In this document: piece by piece, positions 18,161 through 27,389 of the stretch
How the letters are laid out: each line of letters starts with the position of its first letter
Numbering within the stretch: the stretch's first letter is position 1
The notes under the pieces: generated by a model
Told to the model about the DNA's origin: nothing
Databases searched by the model: none
The model's input: only the letters and a program-made list of their open reading frames with translations
NCBI RefSeq assembly: GCF_002776695.1
Contig: NZ_LFJC01000003.1
Location: 1,149,016-1,213,015, forward strand
Source of the DNA: Bradyrhizobium nitroreducens
Lineage (GTDB): Bacteria; Pseudomonadota; Alphaproteobacteria; Rhizobiales; Xanthobacteraceae
DNA: 64,000 bases
Direction: 5' to 3'
Made by a program: the position numbers and the translations under genes

Positions 18161-19498
18161 CTAACGTTGCGTCAGTTGCGGATGCGCGGCGGTGACGCGC
18201 CAGACCGTGTTGCCGCTGTCGTCGGCGACCAGCAGTGCGCCTGATTTGTCGATGGCCACGCCGACCGGCCGGCCACGCGCCTTGTTGTCGCTGTTGAGGA
18301 AGCCCGTCACGACGTCCTGCGCCGGTCCGCTCGGCTTGCCGTCGGCGAACGGCACGAACACGACCTTGTAGCCGTTGAGCACCTGCCTGTTCCAGCTGCC
18401 ATGCTCGCCGACAAAGGCGCCGCCGCGATAGGCCGCGGGCAAGCTCGTCCCGGTGTTGAAGGCCATCCCGAGCGGCGCGACGTGCGAGCTCAAGGCATAG
18501 TCCGGCGCGATCGCCTTGGCGACGAGATCCGGCCGCTGCGGCTTGACGCGGGGATCGACGTGCTGGCCGTAATAGCTGTAGGGCCAGCCGTAGAAGCCGC
18601 CGTCCTTCACTGAGGTCATGTAATCCGGGACCAGATCGGGCCCGAGCTCGTCGCGCTCGTTCACCACGGTCCACAGCGCGCCGGTCTGCGGCTCGAAGCT
18701 GAGGCCGTTGGGATTGCGCAGACCGCTCGCGAACACGCGCCAGCGTCCGCTGGCGCGATCGACCTCGAGGATGGCGGCGCGATTGTGCTCGGCCTCCATG
18801 CCGTTCTCGGTGATGTTGCTGTTGGAGCCGACGCCGGCATAGAGTTTTGAGCCGTCGGGACTGGCGACCAGGCTCTTGGTCCAGTGATGGTTGATCGGCC
18901 CGCCCGGCAACTCCGTCAGCACCGTGCCCGGCGCGGTTATCTTCGTGTCGCCTTCCTTATAGGGATATCGGACGATCGCGTCGGCATTGGCGACATAGAG
19001 ATCGTTGCCGACCAGCGCGATGCCGAACGGCGAGTTGAGATGGTCGAGAAAGACGCTTTGCGTGTCCGGCACGCCGTCGCCATTGCTGTCACGGAGCAGC
19101 GTGATGCGGTTGCCGGGGCCGGTGTCGTCGCTGCCCGAGGTCGCCCAGGACTCGATATATCCCATGACGATCTCCTTGGGCCGCTTGATGCCTGCCCCCT
19201 TCGGCGCCTTGGATTCCGCCACCAGCACGTCGCCATTGGGCAGCACGTAGAGGAAGCGCGGATGCTGCAGGCCGGTCGCGAAGGCCTTGATCTGCAGGCC
19301 CTCGGCCACAGAAGGGGCTTCGTCCTTCTTCCAGCCGACGATGCGCGCGATGTGCATGGGCGGCAGCAGATATTGCTGGATGTCGGGAAGTTTCGGGTTG
19401 GCGCCGATCTGCGCCTTGGGATCGCCGCTGCCGTCATCGCAGCCGGCCAGCAGCAGCAACGAGGAGCACAGCAGCGCGCGGATCATTGGGAATGTCAT
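18161..19498 (-). CDS. PQQ-type sugar (sorbosone) dehydrogenase, lipoprotein
   Basis: A 445-residue periplasmic protein of the L-sorbosone dehydrogenase/GDH beta-propeller family, which oxidises sugars with pyrroloquinoline quinone. The lipoprotein signal SSLLLLAGC ends at a lipobox Cys near residue 20. Propeller segments include HPRFLYVLPNGDVLVAES, NSPFGIALVGNDLYVANAD, GVGSNSNI, RNPNGLSFEPQTGALWTVVNERDELG and the late FVGEHGSWNR. The calcium/PQQ-binding NERDELG is intact. The gene overlaps the next (DUF2231) by 4 bases with its start after that gene, so both are in one operon. Confidence 0.87.
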   Translation of the reverse strand: MTFPMIRALLCSSLLLLAGCDDGSGDPKAQIGANPKLPDIQQYLLPPMHIARIVGWKKDEAPSVAEGLQIKAFATGLQHPRFLYVLPNGDVLVAESKAPKGAGIKRPKEIVMGYIESWATSGSDDTGPGNRITLLRDSNGDGVPDTQSVFLDHLNSPFGIALVGNDLYVANADAIVRYPYKEGDTKITAPGTVLTELPGGPINHHWTKSLVASPDGSKLYAGVGSNSNITENGMEAEHNRAAILEVDRASGRWRVFASGLRNPNGLSFEPQTGALWTVVNERDELGPDLVPDYMTSVKDGGFYGWPYSYYGQHVDPRVKPQRPDLVAKAIAPDYALSSHVAPLGMAFNTGTSLPAAYRGGAFVGEHGSWNRQVLNGYKVVFVPFADGKPSGPAQDVVTGFLNSDNKARGRPVGVAIDKSGALLVADDSGNTVWRVTAAHPQLTQR

Positions 19499-19947
19499 CG
19501 CGCAACTCCGACGCCATGGCGATAGACCAGGGCCCAGCCGAGCCAGCCGGTGACCGGCAGGATCAGCACGGTGACCACGGACAGAACGAGCCCGGTAGGC
19601 CAGACCGAGGTCCAGGCATCGCGGGTGTGGATCAGCGCGTTGACGATGGCGAGGACCAGCGCGAGCGCGTTTCCGATCAGATGCGGCCAGGCCGGCGTCT
19701 GCGCCCGCACCAGGCGGTTGCCCAGGAAATCAGTGAGGCCCGCGATCGCCGCCAGCACGCCGAAGACGACGCCGACGAGCAGCAGCCAGGCGGAAAAATC
19801 CGCCCACATGATCTCGGCGCTGGCGACATAGGCGATGTCGGTGAGAAGCGCCCCGATGAAGCACGCGATCGGGATCGGCACCAGCATCGGATGAATCGGA
19901 TGACCCGCGATCTGCGCGGTGGTGCGCACGCGCACGTCTTGCTGCAC
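19495..19947 (-). CDS. DUF2231 membrane protein
   Basis: A 150-residue inner membrane protein with four hydrophobic helices and the family start AGHPIHPMLVPIPIACF. DUF2231 proteins often lie beside cytochromes or periplasmic dehydrogenases and may carry heme or assist electron transfer; that function is not proven. Here the stop overlaps the start of the sorbosone dehydrogenase gene by 4 bases (ATGA), so the membrane protein is translated first and the dehydrogenase next. A quinone or electron-carrier link to the dehydrogenase is a reasonable guess. Confidence 0.85.
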   Translation of the reverse strand: MQQDVRVRTTAQIAGHPIHPMLVPIPIACFIGALLTDIAYVASAEIMWADFSAWLLLVGVVFGVLAAIAGLTDFLGNRLVRAQTPAWPHLIGNALALVLAIVNALIHTRDAWTSVWPTGLVLSVVTVLILPVTGWLGWALVYRHGVGVAR

Positions 19948-20009
19948 GGTTTGGCCTCGTGGCTATCGGTTCTGCCCGACCGGCCAACTCGTGCGCGGTG
20001 TGATGGTTC

Positions 20010-20327
20010 CTAGCTGCGCGGCAGGCCCAGCCTCTGCCGGACCTCGTCGTCCTCGATCGCCTGATCGCGGCGCGCGCCCTTGCGAACGCCCTTACCGGCC
20101 TCAAAATCTTCTGCGACCGCCTCGAGCGTCCGAAACGCATCGCCGGCGCTCGCTGCGGTCTCGATGTGCGCAATCGACCGGCCGTTAACGCTGAGATCGG
20201 CCTCGCCCCAAGGCGTGGTGTCGATCACCAAGCGGTCGCCGCCGGCCTTTGCGGCGAAGTGCTGCACGGTGGATTTCGAGGTCGGCAGCGTGAGATCCGG
20301 CGTCCAATCGATCGGCTTGTCGGTCAT
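20010..20327 (-). CDS. Hypothetical protein (105 aa)
   Basis: A hydrophilic protein that begins MTDKPIDWTPDLTLP and ends with a charged DDEVRQRLGLPRS tail. It has alternating short strands (RLVIDTTPWGEADLSVNG) and an Ala-rich helix. No motif, signal peptide or membrane span. The ATG at 20327 was chosen over an upstream one because the family-like start MTDKP follows a clear gap. It is the last chromosomal gene before the integrated element. Confidence 0.6.
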   Translation of the reverse strand: MTDKPIDWTPDLTLPTSKSTVQHFAAKAGGDRLVIDTTPWGEADLSVNGRSIAHIETAASAGDAFRTLEAVAEDFEAGKGVRKGARRDQAIEDDEVRQRLGLPRS

Positions 20328-20417
20328 GTCTATGTGTCCCGAAGTTGCGACCAACGGATAGACCATCCGGCGCGCGGAGCATTGACCTGGATCAGGCTTG
20401 AATGCGCTTTAGAACTT

Positions 20418-20461
20418 TGGAGCGGGTGAAGGGAATCGAACCCTCGTATTCAGCTTGGAAG
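20418..20461 (-). other. ICE attachment site: 3' half of tRNA-Gly(UCC)
   Basis: On the minus strand this reads from the anticodon (CTTCCAAGC) through the T arm (GGGTTCGATTCCC) and the acceptor end (ACCCGCTCCA). The D arm and 5' acceptor strand are missing; after 20461 the sequence no longer looks like tRNA. Such a 3' fragment is what is left at the distal side after integration into a tRNA gene, so the intact gene should be at the far end of the element. No functional tRNA is made from this copy. Confidence 0.88.
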
Positions 20462-20858
20462 TCTTCGAATTTCTGTTGCACTCTCAACAGGCATTCCGAC
20501 AAATTGCAGCCTTTTTGTTTGTTGAGATCACTACAGAATTTGCATTTGTCGGAATGATGTTCGAGTTGGCTGTCGACTGGCGGCAAGGTACTCGGACTGC
20601 CCCCTTTGGCTCGACAGCCATCACACCTTAGCTTCGATTTCAGAAGTGAGCGCCCGACCTGGCCAACGCTTGATCGATTGCTGCGCGGTCGCGCCGCTCC
20701 GTAAATTCCGTCCAATGACAACCAACGTCATCTAACGTGGATCAGTCCAATCCATCATCGGGGCCACAGAAAAGCGATAGTCTTGCGATTTCAATGATTT
20801 ATCCTATCATCTCAACAGGATGAAACACGGACATGTGCCCTCCAAACTAGACGAAATT
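20462..20858. other. Region between att site and integrase
   Basis: No gene can be supported with confidence. A minus-strand frame (20392-20721) holds CDGC and CKFC cysteine pairs but ends by reading through the tRNA fragment, which makes it doubtful. Arm-type integrase sites and excisionase sites would be expected here. The sequence is AT-richer than the neighbouring chromosome. Confidence 0.4.
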
Positions 20859-20926
20859 GCACACGTTTGTACCCGTTTTGACCTCTCGGTGCACACGTAG
20901 CGCACACGAATTGAGGAGTGCACACG
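20859..20926 (+). promoter_or_regulatory. Four GCACACG direct repeats upstream of the integrase
   Basis: GCACACG occurs at 20859-20865, 20891-20897, 20902-20908 and 20920-20926, all in the same orientation, three of them extended to TGCACACG. The last overlaps the leader of the integrase gene. They may be arm-type sites for the integrase or binding sites for a regulator of integrase expression. The repeats are seen; the role is inference. Confidence 0.55.
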
Positions 20927-20929
20927 GCC

Positions 20930-22075
20930 ATGGCCAGCTTCACTCAGTTGCCGTCCGGGAACTGGCGCGTCCAGGTCCGCCGCAAGAACCGCTATGTGTC
21001 AGAGACCTTTCGCCGTCGCAAGGACGGCGAAGACTGGGCGCTCGATATGGAGCGCAATATTGACCGCAGTGGATCGCCAAAGCCCCGCGCCGCTGTCCAA
21101 GCCAAAACCTTCGGCGATATCATCGATCTGCACATCGAGGACATGCACGAGGTCGGCCGCCCTCCCCGCCGCTCCAAGGCCGCAGTGTTAGAAGCACTAA
21201 AGGAAGCCTTGGGGACGGTAAAATTGCCCAAGCTCAATCGCGAGCGGCTCATCGAATTTGGTCGCCAGCGCGCAAAGGAAGGTGCGGGCCCAGCCACGTT
21301 GGCAATCGACTTTTCCTTTATCAGAACCGTCGCTACGCACGCCGCAGCCGTTCACGGCATTGAAGTCTCGGCCGAAGAGGTTCGATTAGCGCGATATGCG
21401 ATGAAGCATTTGGGCCTTGTGGCGAAGTCGGAAGAGCGAGACCGACGCCCAACTGAAGATGAGCTCGGCGAACTCATCGAATATTTTGAAACCAATCCTC
21501 GACAGGTCATTCCGATGGGACGGATCGTTCGGTATGCGGTCGCGACAACGATGCGACAGGAGGAAATTTGTCGTCCGGATTGGCCAGACGTCGACATGAA
21601 AACGCGGGTACTCGTCATCCGCGACCGCAAGGATCCGCGAGCAAAGGACGGCAACGACCAGAAAGTGCCGCTTCTCAACTTAACGGGCTTCGATGCGTGG
21701 GAGATCTTACTCCAACAGCGCATCATCACGAGAGGTTGGGGTCGCGTATTTCCGTACAACCACCGTTCAGTGAGCGCGGCGTTCACGCGGGCCTGCGACG
21801 AGTTGAAGATCGAAGATCTGCATTTTCATGACCTTCGACACGAGGGGACCAGCCGTCTTTTTGAGGCAGGGCTTACGATCGAGAAGGTCGCGCTTGTGAC
21901 CGGCCACAAAGATTGGCGCACGTTGCGGCGTTACACCAAGCTGAAGCCGGAAGAACTCCACAAGCTACAAACATTGCCGCAACCATCTTTGGAAGAGTTC
22001 ATCCAAACGCTCACGACAAACGATGTTGTCCTGAGCACTATCCACAAAAATCATAGCAGCATTCCCTCGCGATGA
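20930..22075 (+). CDS. int: Tyrosine integrase of the ICE
   Basis: A 381-residue tyrosine recombinase that would integrate and excise the element at tRNA-Gly. An N-terminal arm-binding-like part (MASFTQLPSGNWRVQVRRKN) precedes a core-binding helical domain (about 70-150). The catalytic domain has the first Arg in TTMRQEEICR, the HxxR box in HDLRHEGTSRLFEAG, the second His in VTGHKDWRTL and the nucleophile Tyr in RRYTKL. All are intact. ATG 20930 is used, with GAGGAG 11 bases before it; a GTG at 20918 would add four residues. It lies next to the attachment site, as expected, and is convergent with the PIN-like gene. Confidence 0.92.
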   Translation: MASFTQLPSGNWRVQVRRKNRYVSETFRRRKDGEDWALDMERNIDRSGSPKPRAAVQAKTFGDIIDLHIEDMHEVGRPPRRSKAAVLEALKEALGTVKLPKLNRERLIEFGRQRAKEGAGPATLAIDFSFIRTVATHAAAVHGIEVSAEEVRLARYAMKHLGLVAKSEERDRRPTEDELGELIEYFETNPRQVIPMGRIVRYAVATTMRQEEICRPDWPDVDMKTRVLVIRDRKDPRAKDGNDQKVPLLNLTGFDAWEILLQQRIITRGWGRVFPYNHRSVSAAFTRACDELKIEDLHFHDLRHEGTSRLFEAGLTIEKVALVTGHKDWRTLRRYTKLKPEELHKLQTLPQPSLEEFIQTLTTNDVVLSTIHKNHSSIPSR

Positions 22076-22079
22076 ATCC

Positions 22080-22988
22080 CTAATTCGATTCAGAACGAAA
22101 GCTAGACTGCCGCGGCCGTTTGAACTGCTCGACCACAGCTCCTTCAGCCGTTGATGCGTTACTCGCAAACGCCTTGATCTCGTCATGGAAATGCTTGAGC
22201 AACTCGCATGTCGTTTCGTGTATCTCTTTCGCTTTTTGATCCTGGCTCGAGAGCCCATCAAAATAGGTCGCATGAGCTCCGATCATCGCGTCGATCAGAT
22301 CGTTCCGGATCTTCTCGGCCGACGCCTCATTCGCTCCGCCCTCTTTTATCCGCCGCATAGCGACGACGTATCCGGATATGGCGTATCGAAAGAGGAAGGC
22401 GTTCGGGAGATGCTTAACTGCGGGCCTCTTTTTGAAATAAGGATGTGCATCGAAGAGCGCCTCGGCGAGATCAACGATGTGACCCTTAATCTTCTTCAGA
22501 AGCTCCGGCGTGATAGGCTCATTTTTCCTCAAGATCTTGAGCTCGGCCTCCGAATAACGCTTTACGTGCTCGGCCAGGTTGGCGGCATAGGTCTCCTGGC
22601 TCTTCGCCAACTCCGCCAGATCTGCGGACGCACGCTCGCATTTCGCCTCGAACTGTTTGACCAAATCTTTGTCGCCCTTTCTTGCCAGCTCGAGCTTTTC
22701 GCACCATGCTGCGAAGCCCTGCGTTTGCTCCCTGTGGATGCGCCTGCGCTGCAAGCCGCGGCGCCTGCGTTTGCGTAAGCCGGCCACGGCATGGGTCGTC
22801 TTCAGTACGACGACCTGTTTTGGATGCTGAGTCAGAGGTTCGAGCTGGCAGCAGACAGCCTCGATGTCGCCACCACGGAGCGTCTCCATAATGACCAGAT
22901 CGGTAATGACAACGTGATTGTCCGGCTTCGACAAGTACTCCCTCAGCTCAAGAGACTTCAGATGATTCGTGTCGATGACCTTGCGCAC
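22080..22988 (-). CDS. PIN-like domain protein with helical insert
   Basis: A 302-residue protein with a split PIN-type nuclease layout. The start MRKVIDTNHLKS gives the first Asp, VITDLVIMETLRGG gives the conserved acidic residue of helix 3, and the end of the protein has RNDLIDAMIGAHATYFDGLSS, which matches the last acidic pair of PIN folds. Between them lies a long charged, helical region (about 75-190). It may cut RNA. The start is GTG with a GGGGG box 5 bases before it. It stands on the same strand as, and downstream of, the STAND NTPase, with a 99-bp gap, so the two may work together. No antitoxin gene is adjacent. Confidence 0.6.
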   Translation of the reverse strand: MRKVIDTNHLKSLELREYLSKPDNHVVITDLVIMETLRGGDIEAVCCQLEPLTQHPKQVVVLKTTHAVAGLRKRRRRGLQRRRIHREQTQGFAAWCEKLELARKGDKDLVKQFEAKCERASADLAELAKSQETYAANLAEHVKRYSEAELKILRKNEPITPELLKKIKGHIVDLAEALFDAHPYFKKRPAVKHLPNAFLFRYAISGYVVAMRRIKEGGANEASAEKIRNDLIDAMIGAHATYFDGLSSQDQKAKEIHETTCELLKHFHDEIKAFASNASTAEGAVVEQFKRPRQSSFRSESN

Positions 22989-23087
22989 GTTGCCCCCTAC
23001 GTCACATTAGTAAATCCTATCAAATAATTTCGAGCGGCCTACGCTAGAGCGGCTCAATTTCTCAAGACCGACGCGCGCCATTTGAAA

Positions 23088-26000
23088 TCAAGATGCATGG
23101 CAATCAAGAACGACGGCGCGCACCATGAAGCCAGCCGGAATAGCTGCGGCCTGAGCATCGAGTTGGTCTTGCATCTCCGCGATAGAGCAATTTGGCGTGG
23201 CAGCCCTCCGCGCGTCATCGGGATCCCACTTCGCCTTATCAAACCATCCAACGAGATAGATCCCGACCGGCGCAAGCAGACGGACCAGGTAATCTGCATA
23301 TAATTGATCTTCCAGAGCTGTCTTCAGATCTGGATTCCAGCAACCCTTCGTCTCGATTATCGCAGTGACCGTGTCGTACGCCTTGCCATCGTCGGACTTT
23401 CTGATCGCGTCAATGCGTATGTCTGTCCGCTTGCCCAGTGAGGTACCGGCCACGCGACTGACTTCCACCTCGCGGTTGGCAACAATCGCCCTCTCGACGA
23501 GCTCCCGCTGAAGGAACAGGCTGACATGATCCGATAACCCGTCTTCCTCTATCGGACGAAATAGCTTGCCGCCGCCTTGCCGGTCCCAGAGACCGCGGAT
23601 TGGCGTCTGTCCACCGTGCAATTCAACTTCATATTTGCGCAGCGTCTCGACAAGAAGTTCACATAGATCACCGGCTGAAACGACAAGAAGCCGGCTCGGC
23701 AAATCCGTAAGCCAGAATACGTCCTTGGACGTCAATGGAGACCAGGTCTTTGCCCGCATCACCTGCTCCGCGTCGCGCAGATGGAAAGATAGCCAAGGAT
23801 AATCCGGCAGCAGGCTAACGATCCAACGCATCGCACTAACGGCCGCCGGCGTTCCCCTGTTTACGATCACCGGAATGATCCCATCGCGCATATGCGCCAA
23901 CGACTCGTATGGACCGACGAAATGCGCTTGCCCCGGGCTGTGCTGCGGATCGTTTGATGGAGGAAACAACTGCAGGAGTAATATGTAGGCCTGCGCACAC
24001 TGTTGTTCCGTCAACTCCGTGAATATCGCCTCTTGGAATCGGTAGGACGCGCCCAGATCCAAGAAAAAGCGCCGCGCAAAATCCGGGTCGGGCGAAACTC
24101 GGCTCCAAATGTACGGCCATGCCTCAGGACAATGAACGGCCAATGCGCAGGCCGCGACCAGCGCACGGGGTCCGTCGTCGGCCTGATCGTCTGCCATGAT
24201 CTCGATGGCAAAGTCACGTGCCGGAATGAAGCCCGCAGTCAGCAGGACGTCCAGGATAGTACGAAACTGATCCTCTGAATTCGCCGTGTCGCACAGTTCG
24301 GCTAAGATGCCCTGCTTGAGCTCCTCGCTGTCCCAGCATCCATCAAGATCGCGCAACATGAAGAAACTCGCACCGCGGGACACAGCCGCGCTGGGCTCCG
24401 CAGCAGTTCGCGCGCGCTCGATCCTCATCATTTCCAGCGTCGTGCCCACAAATTCGGCTGGGGCTGCCGCTAGAGCGTCAGCAACCGTATCAATATGAAG
24501 TTTCGGCCGCTCAGATCCGGTGAGCTTCGGTATGCTCGCAATCGCGGGCGCCCATTTTGACCAAATTAGTGTTGGTATCTGCTCGTATGCGGCACCGTCC
24601 AGCTCCTTGAGAAGAACGAAGGCGCGATATGCCGCCAAGTCATTCAAGTTCGCTGACGTTGTTCCGATCCATTCTCTAACGGATGTCTCTCCGATCACGA
24701 GATAGCGCCTCGCTGCACTTACGATCCGTTCCTTTGTCGCGGCGTCGGCTGCGATCCAGCCGGGCATTCTGGTTATCGAATATTCGAGGTCATCCCCGTA
24801 AACCGTGCTGGTTGGCGTCAGTGTCAGTTCTCGATTGAGCATCCACCACGCACGCCACTCGCCCGCTTCAAATTGGTTGAGCAGATCCGCGACACGTTCT
24901 GCCGGCGGCGGTGTGACCGGAGGTGGCTTGCGGCCTTCGAGCTCCTTCATCATTCGTTCGTTTCGGCGGAGCGCCTGCGCATCAGCGGAATCGAGCGCCA
25001 CTCCTTCGAACACGACTCGAAAGTGATCCCAGAGCGAAGGCCAATTGAGGGCCGCGTCATACAGCGCCTCAAACTGCGCTGGATCATCGCGATCGAGCGC
25101 CATTTCGATCATGCTGCAAAGCGTGTCGTTGTTAACGGCACTCTCGCTGGCGGCAGCGCCAGGACACAACGTGAGTAGCCACGGCAGGTCTTCCCGCTGC
25201 AGAAGTCCAGCTCGAATGAGATGATAGATATCGATCCGATCAAGGATAAGCGGCGTCACCAGACGAAGAAACGTTCGCCGCCGCATCGCATCGGATTTCA
25301 ACGTCGCTCGGAATTGTTCCTGCTCTCGCCGCCCAGTTCCGCGTAGCAAATCATGATGGCCGCGCAAGCACGTAAACACGTACTCCAATAGCGACGGGCT
25401 GATCTCGTCTCTGTCGACGTACTGCCAAGCCCGTATCAAAATCGAGTCAGCCAATGATTTTCTGTGAAATTCGCCGTTATGACCAACTTCCGCGATAAAC
25501 GAAGTGGCCCAGCGCAAGGCGATCGGAAAGTCCTCGGGCTTAAGCGTCTCTGGTAGTGTTCCGGTGAGGAACAAGATGTAAGAGCCAACATGCCCTTCGA
25601 TAGGTCGCGTGATCGACGCAAACAGCTCCGCCGCGGTCAAATGCTGGGGCCAAAGAAGCTGCAGGGCGTGGCCCTTTATCCCGCAAACAGGATCGGGGCC
25701 AAGCTCGCTCCGTGCCAGGGGTAGTATTTTTGCCGGGACTGTGTCGTCACCGCACGTTCGGAGAGCCGCCACGGCACGAGCCCGAAGATCCGGATCGCAC
25801 TTTGTATCAAGCGCAATTTCGAGCAATTCGGGCTGGAGTTCCGCGATTGCGCAGGATTCCGCGATCATGATCGCTGCCCTGCGACAGATAATGTTCTTTG
25901 CAGAATCGGTTATGTAGGGCCGCAGCTGCGTAGCGATCTCAGGATGAGCGAGCTTGGCATAGTAGTCAGCGATCCCCGGGAAGTAATCACGGACGTTTTT

Positions 26001-27389
26001 CTTCTCAAAGGCCGTGAGAAGGGACGCGGTCAGCGCAGCCAAATCGGCTTCACCCCAACTCGCGATGTCACCCTGCAAGAGCACCAGGGGTTCGCTCTCA
26101 ATCAAGGTTTCGCGCACTTCCCCGCTAAGCGATGCGATCCAGGCGGTTACGCCGGCCAGTTGGGGCACTAGTCCCCCAGCGGGATGAAGCAATATTTTGA
26201 GGATATTCGACGTCGAGACCTTCTTCTCGATGAGAAACTTTGCCGCCAGAAATTCGGCGTAACTCTGATGCGCCCAGCCCATCAGCACCCCGCCACGGGA
26301 GGTAAAAAGGCCCGTGTCCAGTACCTCGCGGACGTTGTCGTCGCTTACATCAAAGGGGGCAAAGTTGCCCTCCTCGTGCGCCGGCGAAAGGGCCGATAAC
26401 GGAACGTCTTCCTCGGGGACGCTATCCGCCTCTGGACCGGTCCAGATAGCGTAGCGGTTTGCGAGCATGGTGGCCGCCGCAAGGCGGCCGGCGAGCCGAA
26501 GACGCTGGGCAGTATTCAACGTACCCAGCCGACGGGCATCGCGCCGGCTCAGGTTGGACTCTTCGCAAAGTTTCATGCATCCGCGGGTGTAAAGCTCCAC
26601 AACGCTGCGTGGCAGGCTTCCTTCTCGTTGAAACAGGCCAAGGAGAAGATTCAGCGTCAATGGTTTGATGGCAAAGGGAACAGAATTCGAAGCGTGGAGC
26701 TCGCGGATAAAGTCTTTTTCGTCGATGCCGCGCGCTGTAGCCGCGCTCGCCACATCCTTCCGGCGCAGTGGCGCCAGTTCCACCACACGGACCGCCTCCT
26801 CGCCCCACAGCCGATTGAGAGTTGGCTCCAGGATTCCCCCCGGCCACAGGGCCGTGCGACATGCAATTCGCAACGACATCCGCGAAACCGGATATCGCGG
26901 CAATTCACTTGCGAGAAGATTTGCGATGCTATCGATACGCAGAAGAGCTTCATCCAGGCTATCGAGATGAAGAACGAGATGTGACTCATTCCTCGTCCAC
27001 GCGATGAACTCTTCGCTTCCAAACACACGCTGATGGAGTAGTGCATCGCTTGAATAGGCACGCAAGTCGGCGTGGATCGAGACGGTTTCGCCTTCGGTCG
27101 GTTCGGCCGACACGCGAGTCGCCTCAGCTTCCAGCGTGGTTGATTTGCCGATTCCAGGCTCGCCAAGCAAAACAAGAGCGCGGTATCGACCAAGCTCGGC
27201 TAGTGTTGCAGGCGCGTTTGGATGAGCTCGCCGAAGCGGGCTGACTGGATCCACCAAAAAGCCGCCATCCGAGAGGTCGACAACGCCCGAGCGATCAATC
27301 CAGAACCGCTCCCAATCGTAGAGTGATTTGGACGGCACCACAGAGGGGCTGCTTGCAGACCGGCCGCTATTTCCGGGTTTTTGGTTCAT
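23088..27389 (-). CDS. Large STAND (NACHT-type) NTPase with C-terminal PD-(D/E)XK motif
   Basis: A 1433-residue protein. Near residue 65-80 it has the Walker A loop LLGEPGIGKST; Walker B follows as LVLHLDSLDEAL near residue 140, then a sensor-like RIACRTALWP. These are NACHT/STAND features. The middle is long and helical, with repeat-like segments rich in Leu and Trp, suitable for sensing. Near the C-terminus the sequence RTDIRIDAI and, after a spacer, TAIIETKGCWN forms a PD-(D/E)XK nuclease-type Asp plus Glu-x-Lys pair. Avs-type antiviral proteins have the same parts but usually with the nuclease first. Function as an anti-phage sensor nuclease is inference. Confidence 0.75.
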   Translation of the reverse strand: MNQKPGNSGRSASSPSVVPSKSLYDWERFWIDRSGVVDLSDGGFLVDPVSPLRRAHPNAPATLAELGRYRALVLLGEPGIGKSTTLEAEATRVSAEPTEGETVSIHADLRAYSSDALLHQRVFGSEEFIAWTRNESHLVLHLDSLDEALLRIDSIANLLASELPRYPVSRMSLRIACRTALWPGGILEPTLNRLWGEEAVRVVELAPLRRKDVASAATARGIDEKDFIRELHASNSVPFAIKPLTLNLLLGLFQREGSLPRSVVELYTRGCMKLCEESNLSRRDARRLGTLNTAQRLRLAGRLAAATMLANRYAIWTGPEADSVPEEDVPLSALSPAHEEGNFAPFDVSDDNVREVLDTGLFTSRGGVLMGWAHQSYAEFLAAKFLIEKKVSTSNILKILLHPAGGLVPQLAGVTAWIASLSGEVRETLIESEPLVLLQGDIASWGEADLAALTASLLTAFEKKNVRDYFPGIADYYAKLAHPEIATQLRPYITDSAKNIICRRAAIMIAESCAIAELQPELLEIALDTKCDPDLRARAVAALRTCGDDTVPAKILPLARSELGPDPVCGIKGHALQLLWPQHLTAAELFASITRPIEGHVGSYILFLTGTLPETLKPEDFPIALRWATSFIAEVGHNGEFHRKSLADSILIRAWQYVDRDEISPSLLEYVFTCLRGHHDLLRGTGRREQEQFRATLKSDAMRRRTFLRLVTPLILDRIDIYHLIRAGLLQREDLPWLLTLCPGAAASESAVNNDTLCSMIEMALDRDDPAQFEALYDAALNWPSLWDHFRVVFEGVALDSADAQALRRNERMMKELEGRKPPPVTPPPAERVADLLNQFEAGEWRAWWMLNRELTLTPTSTVYGDDLEYSITRMPGWIAADAATKERIVSAARRYLVIGETSVREWIGTTSANLNDLAAYRAFVLLKELDGAAYEQIPTLIWSKWAPAIASIPKLTGSERPKLHIDTVADALAAAPAEFVGTTLEMMRIERARTAAEPSAAVSRGASFFMLRDLDGCWDSEELKQGILAELCDTANSEDQFRTILDVLLTAGFIPARDFAIEIMADDQADDGPRALVAACALAVHCPEAWPYIWSRVSPDPDFARRFFLDLGASYRFQEAIFTELTEQQCAQAYILLLQLFPPSNDPQHSPGQAHFVGPYESLAHMRDGIIPVIVNRGTPAAVSAMRWIVSLLPDYPWLSFHLRDAEQVMRAKTWSPLTSKDVFWLTDLPSRLLVVSAGDLCELLVETLRKYEVELHGGQTPIRGLWDRQGGGKLFRPIEEDGLSDHVSLFLQRELVERAIVANREVEVSRVAGTSLGKRTDIRIDAIRKSDDGKAYDTVTAIIETKGCWNPDLKTALEDQLYADYLVRLLAPVGIYLVGWFDKAKWDPDDARRAATPNCSIAEMQDQLDAQAAAIPAGFMVRAVVLDCHAS

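Noticed and set aside
20392..20721. Minus-strand frame with CDGC and CKFC motifs across the att site
   Set aside because: It ends by translating the tRNA fragment, and no ribosome site is evident. Kept only as a note because of the cysteine pairs.
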